Source: Bacillus haynesii (GTDB lineage: Bacteria; Bacillota; Bacilli; Bacillales; Bacillaceae). Taken from it: a stretch of 64,000 nt of DNA. The DNA lies in the NCBI RefSeq assembly GCF_001969855.1, contig NZ_MRBL01000011.1:1-64000 (forward strand). Reading direction: 5' to 3'. Shown piece by piece: positions 25,261-35,069 of the stretch; the first letter of the stretch is position 1; every line of letters starts with the position of its first letter. The notes beneath the pieces are model-generated. The model saw only the letters and a list, made by a program, of their open reading frames with translations. It was not told where the DNA came from and made no database searches. The position numbers and the translations under genes were made by a program.

Positions 25261-26178
25261 TTATTTATCAGTTTGCTTCCCATCCACGTCGCGTTTTACT
25301 TCCATGTCTGTTACTGGAATGTAGCCCTGCTCCGTCACGATGGATTTTTGAATATCATCGCTCATCAAATAGTCGAGGAATTCTTTCGCCAAGCCTTCAG
25401 GTTCGCCTTTCGTATAGGAATGCTGGTAAGCCCAAATTGGGAATTTGCCTTTTTGTACATTTTCGGCTGTCGGCTTCACACCGTCGATTGAAAGCGGAGT
25501 GACAGTGTCATCTTTGATATACGAAAACGCAAGATATCCGATTGCTCCAGGCGTTTCAGCGATTAACTTTTTCACTGTGTTTGAAGAATCTTCCGTGATT
25601 CCTTCTGCTGGAGTTTCTCCGTCAAGTGCATATTTGACAAAAGTCGCGCGGGTTCCTGAAGAATCAGGACGGTTGACAAGGGTGATCTTTTGATCTTTTC
25701 CGCCTAGTTCCTTCCAGTTTTTGATTTTACCTGTGAATACCTTTTTGAGATCCTCTAACGAAATATCATCGATGCCTACTTCAGGGTTGATGGCAGCTGC
25801 CATTCCGACAACCGCAACTTGATGATCGGTAAGCTCTTTGGCAGGAATGCCTTCTTTTTCTTCGGCAAAGACATCGGAGTTTCCGATTTGGACTGTACCT
25901 TCAGACACTTGGGAAAGGCCTGTACCAGAACCTCCAGCCTGTACCTGAATATCGGCATCAGGATTTTCATCCATGAATTTTTCAGCCGCTGCTAAGACAA
26001 GGGGCTGCATCGCCGAAGAACCCGAAATCGTCAAAGAACCTGAAGCCTTATTCTCTGTTTTATCGCTTTGTTTGCCTTCGTCTGCATTGTTGTTTGTACT
26101 GCTGCTTCCGCACGCTGCTGCGAAGACAACTAAAACGGACATGATGAACATCAGTGTGATTTTTTTAAATGGTTTCAC
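25261..26178 (-). CDS. pstS: Phosphate-binding lipoprotein PstS
   Basis: 305-residue substrate-binding lipoprotein of the Pst system. It has a signal peptide with lipobox FAAAC (Cys23), a polar linker, then the PstS fold with the phosphate-binding segments SGSSAMQPL near 55, GGSGTGLSQV near 86 and RPDSSGTRATF near 170. The GTG start follows GGGAGG. First gene of the operon, downstream of the PhoP boxes. Confidence 0.96.
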   Translation of the reverse strand: MKPFKKITLMFIMSVLVVFAAACGSSSTNNNADEGKQSDKTENKASGSLTISGSSAMQPLVLAAAEKFMDENPDADIQVQAGGSGTGLSQVSEGTVQIGNSDVFAEEKEGIPAKELTDHQVAVVGMAAAINPEVGIDDISLEDLKKVFTGKIKNWKELGGKDQKITLVNRPDSSGTRATFVKYALDGETPAEGITEDSSNTVKKLIAETPGAIGYLAFSYIKDDTVTPLSIDGVKPTAENVQKGKFPIWAYQHSYTKGEPEGLAKEFLDYLMSDDIQKSIVTEQGYIPVTDMEVKRDVDGKQTDK

Positions 26179-26237
26179 TTCTTAATCCTCCCGCGTAAAT
26201 GTGTAATTTGTCCTACGGGTATAGCGTAACTTTTCAG

Positions 26238-26276
26238 TATTAATCTTGTTTAAATGAATTATTAAGGTTTTGTAAA
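26238..26276 (-). promoter_or_regulatory. PhoP binding boxes of the pst promoter
   Basis: Four TT(A/T)A(C/A)A-type repeats on the minus strand, TTTACA, TTAATA, TTTAAA and TTAATA, at exact 11-base spacing. This is the arrangement of PhoP-P binding sites upstream of Pho-regulon promoters. A TATACC-like -10 follows about 20 bases downstream. Induction by phosphate starvation through PhoPR is expected. Confidence 0.88.
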
Positions 26277-26323
26277 ATAAGCTTGAACTTTGTATAGAAT
26301 GCGCACGAAAGGAACGGGCGCAC

Positions 26324-26359
26324 AAAAAAACACCTGCATGGTTCAATGCAGGTGTTTTA
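26324..26359 (-). terminator. Terminator of pbpA
   Basis: AAAACACCTGCAT pairs with ATGCAGGTGTTTT, with a T-run on the minus strand, 12 bases after the pbpA stop. Confidence 0.92.
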
Positions 26360-26370
26360 ATGAAAAAGTC

Positions 26371-28494
26371 CTATTCCGTAGCTTCTTTTTCAATTTTGTC
26401 TTTATTTTTTTCGGCAGTATTTTCTTTCGATTGTTTTGATTTCAATTCAAAATACTTATCAAGCACTTTCCGGCCGAGTTCGTTTGTAATTGAATATCTT
26501 TGGCCATAGTCATTATAAACCCAAGGAACGACGACGGAAATTGCGACTTCAGGATTATCGTAAGGAGCGTAGGCAACAAGCGTTGTATTGTATGTCGGTG
26601 TTCCCGTTTTCGATTTGTCCGGTCCGTCATAGAAAGACTGGGCCGTCCCTGTTTTTCCGGCTGGTTTATATGAAGCAGAAGCAAACTGACCCGCTGCCGT
26701 ACCTTTTGTCATTACACGCCTGAATCCGTTTTGAACTTCTTTAATATATTGATCGCTCATGTCTAATTTGTTCAATACTTCAGGCTGCACGGATTGTGTA
26801 ACGGCCCCGATTCCTTTTTTCGAATCAGGCTCCCTGATCTCTTTCACGAGCTGCGGCTTCATGCGGTACCCGCCATTGGCAATCGTTGATACGTACTGAG
26901 CCAGCTGCAGCGGTGTGTATGTGTCATACTGTCCGATGGAATAGTCAAGCAAGAAACCAGGCAGTCTTTGAGATCCTTTGTAGCCTGAAGCTTCATTTGG
27001 CAGATCGATTCCGGTTTTGACGCCGAGGCCGAACTGACTGAAATAATACCTGAATGTGTCAAACGCTTTTGTTTGAAGGTTGAGAGGCTGATGCGCCTTA
27101 TAATGGCCTTCACCAAGGGCGATCGCCGTTTTAAACATGAATACGTTTGAAGATTGTTCAAGCGCTCCCTGGATACCCAGTGTTCCCAAGCCTACTCTCC
27201 ACGACTTTTTCGCATTCGGCGAGTCACCGATCCAAAGCGGTTCATCAAGAAAAGTCGTATTTAAATTAATGGCTCCCGTCTGCAGACCTGTTAAAACAGT
27301 GGCCCCTTTGACAGCCGAGCCCATCGCATAAGAAGACGTCATCGCGCCAAGCGCATAGTCGTCAACCTTTAATTTGCCGCTTTCGTTTTTAAGCTGCTTG
27401 CCGGCAATCGATAACACTTCCCCGTTTCGCGGATCCATCATGACGACGAATGCGCGGTCGAGAAGCGGAGCGCTATGCCGGGCTTTGGCAGACTTCAGTT
27501 CATTCTCGATAATTTTTTCAATCTCTTTTTGCATATCAACATCGATCGTCAAGACTAAATCTTTTCCGCTTTTCCCTTCGGAAATGACTTCCTTATCGAC
27601 GATGTCCCCTGATTTGTTGGTAATATTTTTTACTTTCTCTTTCTGTCCCTGAAGCACATTTTCATATTCGGCTTCGAGGTAGCTTTTTCCGACCCGGTCA
27701 TTCCGGTTGTAGCCGAGCGACAAATAATGATCAAGCAGACTTTTCGGAAGCCCTTCATTTGAATCGGATATGCTGCCGATCATCGTTCTGAGCAGACCGT
27801 TATAAGGATAATCCCGCTTCCAATCTGACGTCACGTCGACTCCCGGAAGCTCGTCCAGGTGTTCGCTGACAACTGCCATTTCTTTTGCCGATACGTCTTT
27901 GTTTTTAATATACTGCGGAGTCAGCGCGTATCCAGAATCCATCTGGCGCTTGATTGCCAAGACTTTCAAATCTTGATCTGTCAGTTCATTCAGTTTATCT
28001 TCCGTGATCCTGTCAAGCTGCAGCTGGTATAAATCGTCTTCTTTCAGCTTGCCGTCCTTTACTTTTTTCCGGTCCTGATCGGTGATGAGCTTCTCGGCTT
28101 TTTTCGGCCGCGTTAAAATCCAGTAGTCCTTTTTATCGCGCTCCGTTATTTTATCTGTATCGATTTTGATCATTTCTGCAAGTTTTTTTGCTATTTTGAG
28201 CCTGTCTTCCTGAGAGGTTGATGATGTCCTTGTGTATGTAATGGCATTCATCGGTTTATTTTTTACGATCGTATTCAAGTTCCGGTCATATATTTTCCCC
28301 CGCGGAACGCTTGTCGAGACATCGACTTCTTCCTGCTTCTGCACTTCGTTCGTATAGTCTTCGCCAAAGACGATCTGCACCATGCCGAGGCGCACGACGA
28401 CGATCGTGAAAATAATAAAAGCGAGCAGGAACAATATGTTCAATCTGATGGGGAGCGATTTGCGTTTTTCAGTTTTCATTTTTTTGTTCATCAT
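26371..28494 (-). CDS. pbpA: Penicillin-binding protein 2A (class B transpeptidase)
   Basis: Peptidoglycan DD-transpeptidase for cell elongation, anchored in the membrane by one N-terminal helix (about 12-35 of the chosen start). The PBP dimer domain spans about 50-330. The transpeptidase domain has the nucleophile motif SAVK in YAMGSAVKGAT, SSN in EQSSNVFM and KTGTA near the C-terminus. The tail after 690 is Lys/Glu-rich. Of several near ATGs, 28494 has the best spacing from AAAGGTG, giving 707 residues. Confidence 0.93.
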   Translation of the reverse strand: MMNKKMKTEKRKSLPIRLNILFLLAFIIFTIVVVRLGMVQIVFGEDYTNEVQKQEEVDVSTSVPRGKIYDRNLNTIVKNKPMNAITYTRTSSTSQEDRLKIAKKLAEMIKIDTDKITERDKKDYWILTRPKKAEKLITDQDRKKVKDGKLKEDDLYQLQLDRITEDKLNELTDQDLKVLAIKRQMDSGYALTPQYIKNKDVSAKEMAVVSEHLDELPGVDVTSDWKRDYPYNGLLRTMIGSISDSNEGLPKSLLDHYLSLGYNRNDRVGKSYLEAEYENVLQGQKEKVKNITNKSGDIVDKEVISEGKSGKDLVLTIDVDMQKEIEKIIENELKSAKARHSAPLLDRAFVVMMDPRNGEVLSIAGKQLKNESGKLKVDDYALGAMTSSYAMGSAVKGATVLTGLQTGAINLNTTFLDEPLWIGDSPNAKKSWRVGLGTLGIQGALEQSSNVFMFKTAIALGEGHYKAHQPLNLQTKAFDTFRYYFSQFGLGVKTGIDLPNEASGYKGSQRLPGFLLDYSIGQYDTYTPLQLAQYVSTIANGGYRMKPQLVKEIREPDSKKGIGAVTQSVQPEVLNKLDMSDQYIKEVQNGFRRVMTKGTAAGQFASASYKPAGKTGTAQSFYDGPDKSKTGTPTYNTTLVAYAPYDNPEVAISVVVPWVYNDYGQRYSITNELGRKVLDKYFELKSKQSKENTAEKNKDKIEKEATE

Positions 28495-28516
28495 TAACAT
28501 CACCTTTTTGAAATAA

Positions 28517-28543
28517 AGAAAAGACACCTTATGAAAAGGTGCC
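28517..28543 (-). terminator. Terminator between yqgE and pbpA
   Basis: GGCACCTT, loop TTCAT, then AAGGTGTC followed by TTTTCTTT on the minus strand; it separates the yqgE transcript from pbpA. Confidence 0.75.
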
Positions 28544-28595
28544 AAATATATTGTAAAGTTTTTTTCGGCATTTTTCTACTATTTTCCCTTGGGGC

Positions 28596-29882
28596 TTACC
28601 TTTTTCCTTCTAAATAATTCGGTTCAGCTGTTTGTTTATGCGCATCTTTTCCGACCGTTTCGCGGGCGGGCTCTGTCAGACGGATATCTTTGACGAAATA
28701 GTAGATCAGCGTGTGGCCTGCCCCCAGCAAAACGAGGGAAACCGGAATGCCCAAGTCTTCCTTCAGGAGCGACACGAGCAGTAAGAAAACCAAAATCGAG
28801 ACAATCCGTCCGATGTTTAAAAACACTTCTCTGACGACGATGTATTCGATCCGCGCTTTCCTGGCATACCGTGCTTTCCCGATCACGTCATATGTGAGCG
28901 ATGAATACGGTACGAGCAAAATTGGATAACCGATCGCAATCGCAACAGCATACAGCAGCAGCGTCACATACGTCATATGAAACAAAATCAGAAAGAGAGC
29001 GCCGAACAGGACGAGACCGCCCAATAAAATCGCTTTTTTGCGCGCTCCCTTTTTAATAAGCCGCGTTGCGAAATAGTATGCAAAAAAAGAAACAGCTGAA
29101 TTAATCAAGCCGAACTTTCCCAATGCCAACTCGCTCTTTGTCGTGATAAAGACAAAGACATTGATTAAAAAAACGAAAATTCCTTCTCTCAGTCCCTGAA
29201 AAAAATGAGCATTTGTAATGCTGCGCCAATTGGGGTCTGAATTTCGTTCCGCCCAGATTTTTTTCAAAATGTAGCGGCCGCGCGATTCACGCCTCTTTAA
29301 AAAAAAGCTCGTGATGACAGCCACTGAAAATAAAGCCAAGGACAGGCTAAAAATCACCGTGTACCCCGTGTTGTCAGCAAGCCTTGAAATGACATAGCCG
29401 GCAACAATCGGACCGATCATTCCCGCGCCGGAATTTAAAATGCCGAGGAACCCGTTAAAAAAATCTCTCGTGTCCGGCTCAGTGATTTCAAATGTCAGGA
29501 CATTAAACGCAAGCCAATAAAATCCATAGCCAATTCCGAGCACACTACCGAGCAGCACCAGCCGTGATCCCGCATTTTCCCCCGCCAACAGCACAGTTAA
29601 ATAAAATACAGCTAAAAACGAAACGCCAAACCTGAGGATAAACACCCTGTCGATTTTTTTGGCAAGGCGGCCGGCAAACATAAAGATAATAGGCTGCATC
29701 ACGACGATCGACAAATTGTAAATGGCCAAATCGACAAACTGTCCGGACTGCTTCCACAGATATACATTCACAAACGTATTGGAAAGGGCAATGCTAAGAG
29801 AATAAAGGCCGCCGACTGCAAGCAGCAGCAGGAGGTCCCTGTTTAATTCCACATCGCCTATTATGTTTTTGATTCTGCTCAT
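28596..29882 (-). CDS. yqgE: YqgE, major facilitator superfamily transporter
   Basis: 428-residue MFS protein with about 12 hydrophobic segments. The substrate is unknown; the homologue in B. subtilis sits in the same place between pbpA and sodA. The loop between segments 2 and 3 reads FAGRLAKKIDRVFILRFG, the usual MFS G-x3-D/R-x-G/R-R/K pattern in loose form. ATG 29882 follows AAGGGGAG; the longer in-frame opening at 29909 lacks a ribosome site. Confidence 0.85.
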   Translation of the reverse strand: MSRIKNIIGDVELNRDLLLLLAVGGLYSLSIALSNTFVNVYLWKQSGQFVDLAIYNLSIVVMQPIIFMFAGRLAKKIDRVFILRFGVSFLAVFYLTVLLAGENAGSRLVLLGSVLGIGYGFYWLAFNVLTFEITEPDTRDFFNGFLGILNSGAGMIGPIVAGYVISRLADNTGYTVIFSLSLALFSVAVITSFFLKRRESRGRYILKKIWAERNSDPNWRSITNAHFFQGLREGIFVFLINVFVFITTKSELALGKFGLINSAVSFFAYYFATRLIKKGARKKAILLGGLVLFGALFLILFHMTYVTLLLYAVAIAIGYPILLVPYSSLTYDVIGKARYARKARIEYIVVREVFLNIGRIVSILVFLLLVSLLKEDLGIPVSLVLLGAGHTLIYYFVKDIRLTEPARETVGKDAHKQTAEPNYLEGKR

Positions 29883-30019
29883 AACTGACTCCCCTTTACT
29901 GATCACCATTAGTCTGTCTCATCAAAAGTCAGTTATGTACTTCAGAGCAAAAGAAACGAAAAACAAACAGACAGGCTCTTACAGCGATGCCGCAAGACGC
30001 TCCGTTTCGCGAACAACAT

Positions 30020-30048
30020 AAAAAGGCCCGCTTCTCGCGGGCCTCTTT
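30020..30048 (-). terminator. Terminator of sodA
   Basis: AGGCCCGC, loop GAGAA, then GCGGGCCT with a T-run on the minus strand, 13 bases after the sodA stop. Confidence 0.9.
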
Positions 30049-30060
30049 TCTCAAGCTGGA

Positions 30061-30669
30061 TTATTTTGCTTCGCTGTAAAGGCGTGCAACCTCATCCCAG
30101 TTAACGACGTTCCAGAACGCTTTAATGTAATCTGGACGGCGGTTTTGATAATTCAGGTAGTATGCGTGCTCCCATACGTCAAGACCTAAGATAGGGGTCT
30201 TGCCTTCTGAAAGAGGAGAATCTTGGTTTGGCGTGCTTGTGATTTCAAGCTCTCCGTTATTGACAACAAGCCATGCCCAGCCGGAGCCGAAACGGCCAGC
30301 TGCTGCAGCGGCAAAGTCTTCTTTGAATTGATCGAAGCTGCCGAATTTGCTGTTGATCGCTTCTGCCAATTCACCAGTTGGAGCGCCTCCTCCGTTTGGA
30401 GAAAGAAGTTTCCAGAACAATGAGTGGTTGGCATGTCCTCCGCCATTGTTGCGGACAGCTGCACGGATGTTTTCCGGTACAGCATCAAGGTTTGCAACAA
30501 GCTCTTCAACAGATTTAGTTTCAAGATCCTGTTTGCCTGCCACCGCATCGTTCAATTTTGTAACATATGTGTTATGGTGCTTCGTATGGTGAATATTCAT
30601 CGTCTCTTTGTCGATGTGAGGTTCTAACGCATCGTAAGCATAAGGTAATTCTGGAAGTTTGTAAGCCAT
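30061..30669 (-). CDS. sodA: Manganese superoxide dismutase
   Basis: 202-residue Mn/Fe superoxide dismutase. The four metal ligands are in MNIHHTKHH (His27 region), NHSLFW (His82 region) and DVWEHAYY (Asp164/His168 region), with the Mn-type GGGHANH and GSGWAWLVV signatures. The start is ATG 30669 behind AAGGAGG with 8-base spacing; an in-frame start two codons earlier is weaker. Codon use looks highly expressed. Monocistronic, with a strong terminator. Confidence 0.97.
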   Translation of the reverse strand: MAYKLPELPYAYDALEPHIDKETMNIHHTKHHNTYVTKLNDAVAGKQDLETKSVEELVANLDAVPENIRAAVRNNGGGHANHSLFWKLLSPNGGGAPTGELAEAINSKFGSFDQFKEDFAAAAAGRFGSGWAWLVVNNGELEITSTPNQDSPLSEGKTPILGLDVWEHAYYLNYQNRRPDYIKAFWNVVNWDEVARLYSEAK

Positions 30670-30853
30670 TATCAATTCCTCCTTAATATTGTATGTATTG
30701 AAATGCCGCCTTTAGCAAGCCTTTCCTCTTTCAATGTATCAAAAGAAAAGGCTTGTTTCAATGGAAATGCTCACAAAATGATCACAAGTGCATTTCAAGC
30801 GCTCACTAAACTTTATCCTTTTCCCTTTCTTTTTAAACATGCAGGGGAAAATT

Positions 30854-31336
30854 TTAGAGCACGGTATATAAAAAGTACCCAATCATGATTAACTGGATCA
30901 CGCTTTTAGCTAAAACCCCGGAAATAAAACCGATCAGCGAACCGATTCCAATTTTAGCGGCAGTTTTGATGTCCTTCTGATGGACAATCATCTCACCTGC
31001 CAAGGCCCCGATAAACGGCCCCAAAATAATGCCTGCCACCGGTATCACAAACGGTCCGATCAAAAGGCCGATCGTGCTGCCCCATATCGCCGCCCTGCTG
31101 CCGCCGAAGCGCTTAATACCGAGGAGATTTGTAATATAGTCGGCGGCAAACAATACGGCTGTAAAAATGCCTTCAATAATCCAAAATAAGTAGGAGTAAT
31201 GCCCGAATGTAAATAAAAATCCGTATAGAACAAATCCGGCTACGATGAAAACGACGCTCGGAATAATGGGATAGACAAGGCCGATGAACGCAATGACGAA
31301 CATCACCGCAATGATGATCCAATATAAAACATCCAT
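30854..31336 (-). CDS. yqgC: YqgC, DUF456 membrane protein
   Basis: 160-residue polytopic membrane protein of unknown function. It has four to five hydrophobic segments and the glycine-rich stretch [30 protein letters not shown] typical of DUF456 in separate short pieces around 85-115. ATG 31336 follows GGAGGGG; the in-frame opening at 31369 lacks a site. Divergent from yqgB. Confidence 0.85.
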   Translation of the reverse strand: MDVLYWIIIAVMFVIAFIGLVYPIIPSVVFIVAGFVLYGFLFTFGHYSYLFWIIEGIFTAVLFAADYITNLLGIKRFGGSRAAIWGSTIGLLIGPFVIPVAGIILGPFIGALAGEMIVHQKDIKTAAKIGIGSLIGFISGVLAKSVIQLIMIGYFLYTVL

Positions 31337-31427
31337 CCGAATCCCCTCCAATCGATTGTGATGCTTCATATTATACCCATTTTTCTGAAAGGAAACTTCC
31401 AGAGCCTCTGTTGATCGATAAGTTTTC

Positions 31428-31456
31428 TTGTATTCGTCCTTTTGTGACGATACAAT
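31428..31456 (+). promoter_or_regulatory. Sigma-A promoter of yqgB
   Basis: TTGTAT (31428-31433), 17-base spacer, TACAAT (31451-31456), 37 bases before the yqgB ATG. Confidence 0.68.
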
Positions 31457-31493
31457 AATGCAGATACATTATAGAAATAGGAAGTGAAAACGA

Positions 31494-32252
31494 ATGAATT
31501 TATTTCAGCGATTTTTTAAAAGTACATATTCCCCTCACGCTATTGGCAAAATGCGTTTCCAAGGCATAGGGAAAACAATTTTATACGTATTTTTGCTCAG
31601 CATCATCGCCGCTCTCCCGAACCTTTACCATATCAGCAGCGGAGTGGTGAATACGATGAACAGCTTTCAGTCAGCTGTGAAAGAATTCCCCGCTTTCTCC
31701 ATAAAAGACGGTTCACTGCAAACAGATGCAAAGAAAGCGATTGAATCACAGTCATTCGGATTTGTCATCGTTTTTGATCCGAGCAGCTCTTATGAAACAA
31801 AACAGATCGAAGACAAACGGAATTCCGTCGGCATCCTGAAAGATAAGTTCGTCATCGCCATTGACGGCCAAGTCCAGGAAATGCCGTACACAATGCTTCC
31901 CGAAGACATGTCTAAGGATGATATCCTTTCTTTAGTTGATCAAAATAAAACCGTGATTGTTCCCGTCCTGTGCGTTCTGCTGTTTTTGGCGACGGCAGCC
32001 GGAAAATTCATTGATGTCTCGGTTCTTGCCGTCATCGGGCTGATGATTCGCAACGGGCAGAAGAAAATGCTCTCCTATAAACAGCTTTGGGTAATGTCTG
32101 CTTATTCCATCACGCTCGCGACCGTGTTTTTTGCAATTATGGACGCGCTGGAGGCGGTGGTTCCAAGTCAGTTCCTCCTGAACTGGTTTGTGAACTTTAT
32201 CATGCTGTTTCTCGCCATTAAAGAAACGCCGGCTTCTAAAGCAGCAAAGTAA
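31494..32252 (+). CDS. yqgB: YqgB, DUF1189 membrane protein
   Basis: 252-residue membrane protein of unknown function. It has an N-terminal amphipathic start, a first helix ([19 protein letters not shown], 30-48), an extracytoplasmic domain of about 105 residues, then three or four helices from 155 to 245. This one-then-four helix plan is that of DUF1189. Followed by yqgA after 84 bases without a clear terminator, so the two may share a transcript. Confidence 0.82.
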   Translation: MNLFQRFFKSTYSPHAIGKMRFQGIGKTILYVFLLSIIAALPNLYHISSGVVNTMNSFQSAVKEFPAFSIKDGSLQTDAKKAIESQSFGFVIVFDPSSSYETKQIEDKRNSVGILKDKFVIAIDGQVQEMPYTMLPEDMSKDDILSLVDQNKTVIVPVLCVLLFLATAAGKFIDVSVLAVIGLMIRNGQKKMLSYKQLWVMSAYSITLATVFFAIMDALEAVVPSQFLLNWFVNFIMLFLAIKETPASKAAK

Positions 32253-32336
32253 AGCGGACAGGGGCAAATTTGTTGTCATGTTGAAAGAGGGACAAGCGTA
32301 ACATAATAAAAAATGCACGAAATGGGGACAAATCAG

Positions 32337-32642
32337 ATGAAACGTGTGATTGTGCTGTTTTCGATTTTGCTCGCCCTGTTCATTGTTTATTATGACTTGA
32401 AATCAGGCACCATCCCTCAAAACGCCTTGCCGGCTTCAACCATGGCAGCGGAAGCTCCGGCTGCAAGCCTGCAATATAAGACCGTTACAGTAAAACCCGG
32501 ACAAACTGTATTTTCAATTATCGGGAACAGCGCCGTTCCGGCCGACAAAATAGCCGAAGATTTTGAAGCGCTGAATCCGAATGTTGAAGCGAGCCGCATT
32601 CAAGCAGGCGTCACCTACAAGTTTCCCGTTTATGCTGATTAA
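32337..32642 (+). CDS. yqgA: YqgA, exported LysM-like cell wall protein
   Basis: 101-residue protein: a signal/anchor helix (VIVLFSILLALFIVYYDL), a short Ala-rich linker and a C-terminal LysM-type domain (VTVKPGQTVFSIIGN...YKFPV). The B. subtilis homologue is a cell-wall protein found at division sites. The start is ATG 32337, with GGGGA nine to ten bases upstream; in-frame ATGs at 32313 and 32322 have no better site. Confidence 0.78.
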   Translation: MKRVIVLFSILLALFIVYYDLKSGTIPQNALPASTMAAEAPAASLQYKTVTVKPGQTVFSIIGNSAVPADKIAEDFEALNPNVEASRIQAGVTYKFPVYAD

Positions 32643-32653
32643 GCGTTAATTTC

Positions 32654-32683
32654 TTGTCAGTTTCATGAATGGGCTGTTACAAT
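32654..32683 (+). promoter_or_regulatory. Sigma-A promoter of ispG
   Basis: TTGTCA (32654-32659), 18-base spacer, TACAAT (32678-32683), about 72 bases before the GTG start of ispG. Confidence 0.62.
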
Positions 32684-32754
32684 AAGACTTGTAAACGATT
32701 TGGTATAAGAAAAGGAGCAACAGTCTCCGAATTATACTTAAGGAGCGAATTCAA

Positions 32755-33867
32755 GTGAGTGAAATCACACATCGTACAAAAACGCGTCCCGTTAAAGTGG
32801 GACCTTTAACAATAGGCGGCAATAACGAAGTCGTCATTCAAAGCATGACAACAACGAAAACACATGATGTTGAAGCAACCGTCGCCGAAATCAACAGACT
32901 CGCAGAAGCGGGATGTCAAATCGTCCGTGTCGCATGTCCTGATGAACGGGCTGCAGACGCCATTCCAGAGATCAAAAAGCGGATATCTATCCCTCTTGTC
33001 GTGGATATTCATTTTAACTATAAATTGGCTTTAAAAGCGATTGAAGGCGGAGCCGATAAAATCCGCATCAATCCGGGAAACATCGGCCGCCGCGAAAAGG
33101 TTGAAGCGGTTGTCAACGCAGCGAAGGAAAAGGGTATTCCGATCCGGATCGGCGTCAATGCAGGCTCTCTGGAAAAACGAATCCTTGAGAAATACGGCTA
33201 TCCGACAGCAGACGGCATGGTCGAAAGTGCACTGCACCACATTAAAATTCTTGAGGATCTCGATTTCCACGATATCATCGTCAGCATGAAGGCGTCTGAT
33301 GTCAATCTGGCGATTGAAGCGTATGAAAAAGCGGCTAAAGCATTCGATTATCCGCTTCATTTAGGCATCACCGAATCGGGAACGCTGTTTGCAGGTACAG
33401 TGAAAAGCGCCGCCGGTCTCGGCGCGATCCTTTCAAAAGGGATCGGCAATACATTGCGGATTTCTTTAAGCGCGGACCCGGTCGAAGAAGTAAAAGTCGC
33501 CAGGGAGCTCCTGAAATCTTTCGGATTGGCTTCCAATGCGGCAACTTTGATTTCCTGCCCGACTTGCGGACGGATCGAAATCGATTTGATCAGCATTGCC
33601 AACGAAGTCGAAGAATACATCGCTAAAATCAAGGCGCCGATCAAAGTTGCAGTACTCGGCTGTGCGGTCAACGGTCCCGGCGAAGCGCGCGAAGCCGATA
33701 TCGGGATTGCCGGTGCACGCGGTGAAGGCCTTCTGTTCCGCAAAGGCGAAATCGTCCGGAAAGTGCCTGAGGAAACGATGGTCGAGGAATTGAAAAAAGA
33801 AATCGACAAGCTCGCCGAAGAGCATTATGCCAAACAAGCGGCAGAAAAAGAAAAATTAAACACATGA
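32755..33867 (+). CDS. ispG: 4-hydroxy-3-methylbut-2-enyl diphosphate synthase
   Basis: Penultimate enzyme of the MEP isoprenoid pathway, converting MEcPP to HMBPP with a [4Fe-4S] cluster. 370 residues: a TIM-barrel N-domain ([28 protein letters not shown]) and a C-terminal cluster domain with CPTCGR and [11 protein letters not shown] supplying the three Cys and nearby Glu. The start is a GTG behind AAGGAG. A monocistronic gene with its own terminator. Its pathway successor ispH is 8 kb to the right. Confidence 0.97.
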   Translation: MSEITHRTKTRPVKVGPLTIGGNNEVVIQSMTTTKTHDVEATVAEINRLAEAGCQIVRVACPDERAADAIPEIKKRISIPLVVDIHFNYKLALKAIEGGADKIRINPGNIGRREKVEAVVNAAKEKGIPIRIGVNAGSLEKRILEKYGYPTADGMVESALHHIKILEDLDFHDIIVSMKASDVNLAIEAYEKAAKAFDYPLHLGITESGTLFAGTVKSAAGLGAILSKGIGNTLRISLSADPVEEVKVARELLKSFGLASNAATLISCPTCGRIEIDLISIANEVEEYIAKIKAPIKVAVLGCAVNGPGEAREADIGIAGARGEGLLFRKGEIVRKVPEETMVEELKKEIDKLAEEHYAKQAAEKEKLNT

Positions 33868-33903
33868 TAAAAAAAGCTTGACGGATATCCGTCAAGCTTT
33901 TTC
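33868..33903. terminator. Bidirectional terminator between ispG and yqfX
   Basis: AAAAAAAGCTTGACGGA, loop, TCCGTCAAGCTTTTT; ends both the plus-strand ispG and the minus-strand yqfX. Confidence 0.92.
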
Positions 33904-33905
33904 CG

Positions 33906-34277
33906 TTAGAAAAACGGGGTGATGAATATGCCAAGCACCAAGGAAACTGCACCGATACCCATTGCCCATGCTCCTAAGCCAGCTGCTCCTTGTCTTCTGG
34001 CTATATAACCGACAATGATCCCTGCAATTCCTAACAGCACTGGAAGCATAAACAAGGAAATAATCGAAAGCGCAAGCGCAATATATCCGGTTACACGCCC
34101 GCCGGCAGCATCGGCATCGTTACGCGCTTCTCCGTTGTCCCCGTTATCCGTACGATAGGTCGGGGCAACTTCTGCTGCTGTTTCTTCTAAAAATTCATCA
34201 TTATCTAAAGTCGCATCGACTAGGTCAGCATCATAACCGGCTCGGTTACGATCGCGAACATTTTGATCTTTTTCCAT
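33906..34277 (-). CDS. yqfX: YqfX, small membrane protein with glycine-rich helices
   Basis: 123-residue protein of unknown function. The N-terminal 60 residues are acidic and polar (EFLEETAAEVAPTYR, DNGDNGEARNDADA) and probably disordered. Two or three glycine-rich membrane helices follow (about 62-85, 88-98 and 104-123), including GIAGIIVGYIARRQGAAGLG-type packing. ATG 34277 with GGGGGAT as ribosome site. No partner gene evident. Confidence 0.78.
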   Translation of the reverse strand: MEKDQNVRDRNRAGYDADLVDATLDNDEFLEETAAEVAPTYRTDNGDNGEARNDADAAGGRVTGYIALALSIISLFMLPVLLGIAGIIVGYIARRQGAAGLGAWAMGIGAVSLVLGIFITPFF

Positions 34278-34414
34278 TCGATATCCCCCCTCTTTAATCC
34301 ATAAAGGAGCATTTATAGTTTAAGCATTTTAGCCCGATTCATGTTTGCTAAACTTTACTGTAAATGTTAAAAGATTATGATACACTGGAGGAATGGATGA
34401 TAAGGAGTGTGGAC

Positions 34415-34999
34415 ATGTTACATTTAGGAATCGATATTGATGGAACGATCACTGCCCAGGATACTTTTGTTCCCTATTTGAACGAGTCGTTCAGCCTCTC
34501 CATTACATTGGAAGATATTAAGGAATATGACTTAACAAAGCTGCTGAATATATCTCAAGACGATTTTTGGAAATGGATGAACGAAAACGAGCCCCGCATC
34601 TATCAGGAAGCATTGCTGGCTCAATATGCCAAACAGACGCTGGATGAGCTGAAAAAGCAGCATAAGCTGATATACATTACAGCAAGACGACACCATCTGG
34701 AGGATATCACCTTTGATTGGTTCGAGAAACGCGGCATTCATTATGACCATATAGAACTTGTCGGCGGTCACGATAAACTGGAAGCCGTCTTCAGGCATGA
34801 GATCGATGTTTTCTTTGAGGATCACCACGGGAATGCAACCATGATTGCAAAAGAAGCAGGCATCCCGGTTCTGTTGTTTAATACGCCGTACAATCAGCTT
34901 CCGACCGATTCAAACATCGTCAGAGTCGGCAGTTGGCTTGAAGCCGCCGAATGGCTGAAAAAGAACGAGAAAACGATTAAAGCAGCAAAAAGCATGTAA
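34415..34999 (+). CDS. yqfW: YqfW, putative HAD-family 5'-nucleotidase
   Basis: 194-residue HAD phosphatase of the NT5C/YqfW type. Motif I is GIDIDGTIT with nucleophile Asp7 and acid/base Asp9; motif II is ITARRHH near 88; motif III/IV is the lysine region and DVFFEDHHGNA near 140. Physiological substrate unknown. The start is ATG 34415 behind AAGGAG at 7-base spacing; an in-frame ATG 17 codons upstream gives a peptide unlike the family. Confidence 0.87.
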   Translation: MLHLGIDIDGTITAQDTFVPYLNESFSLSITLEDIKEYDLTKLLNISQDDFWKWMNENEPRIYQEALLAQYAKQTLDELKKQHKLIYITARRHHLEDITFDWFEKRGIHYDHIELVGGHDKLEAVFRHEIDVFFEDHHGNATMIAKEAGIPVLLFNTPYNQLPTDSNIVRVGSWLEAAEWLKKNEKTIKAAKSM

Positions 35000-35023
35000 G
35001 ATAAAGTCTCTTACATGCTTTTT
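34987..35023 (+). terminator. Terminator of yqfW
   Basis: AAAAAGCATGTAAG, loop, CTTACATGCTTTTT, overlapping the yqfW stop codon. Confidence 0.9.
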
Positions 35024-35030
35024 GCGTTAA

Positions 35031-35063
35031 AAAAGGCGTATGGCATTTAAACGCCATACGCCA
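35031..35063 (-). terminator. Terminator of the zurA-zurM-zur operon
   Basis: GGCGTATGGC, loop ATTTAAAC, then GCCATACGCC followed by T-rich sequence on the minus strand, 7 bases after the zur stop. Confidence 0.85.
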
Positions 35064-35069
35064 CTTCCT

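Noticed and set aside
33357-33837. Two minus-strand reading frames of 120-150 codons
   Set aside because: Both are shadows of ispG, whose iron-sulfur motifs are unmistakable.
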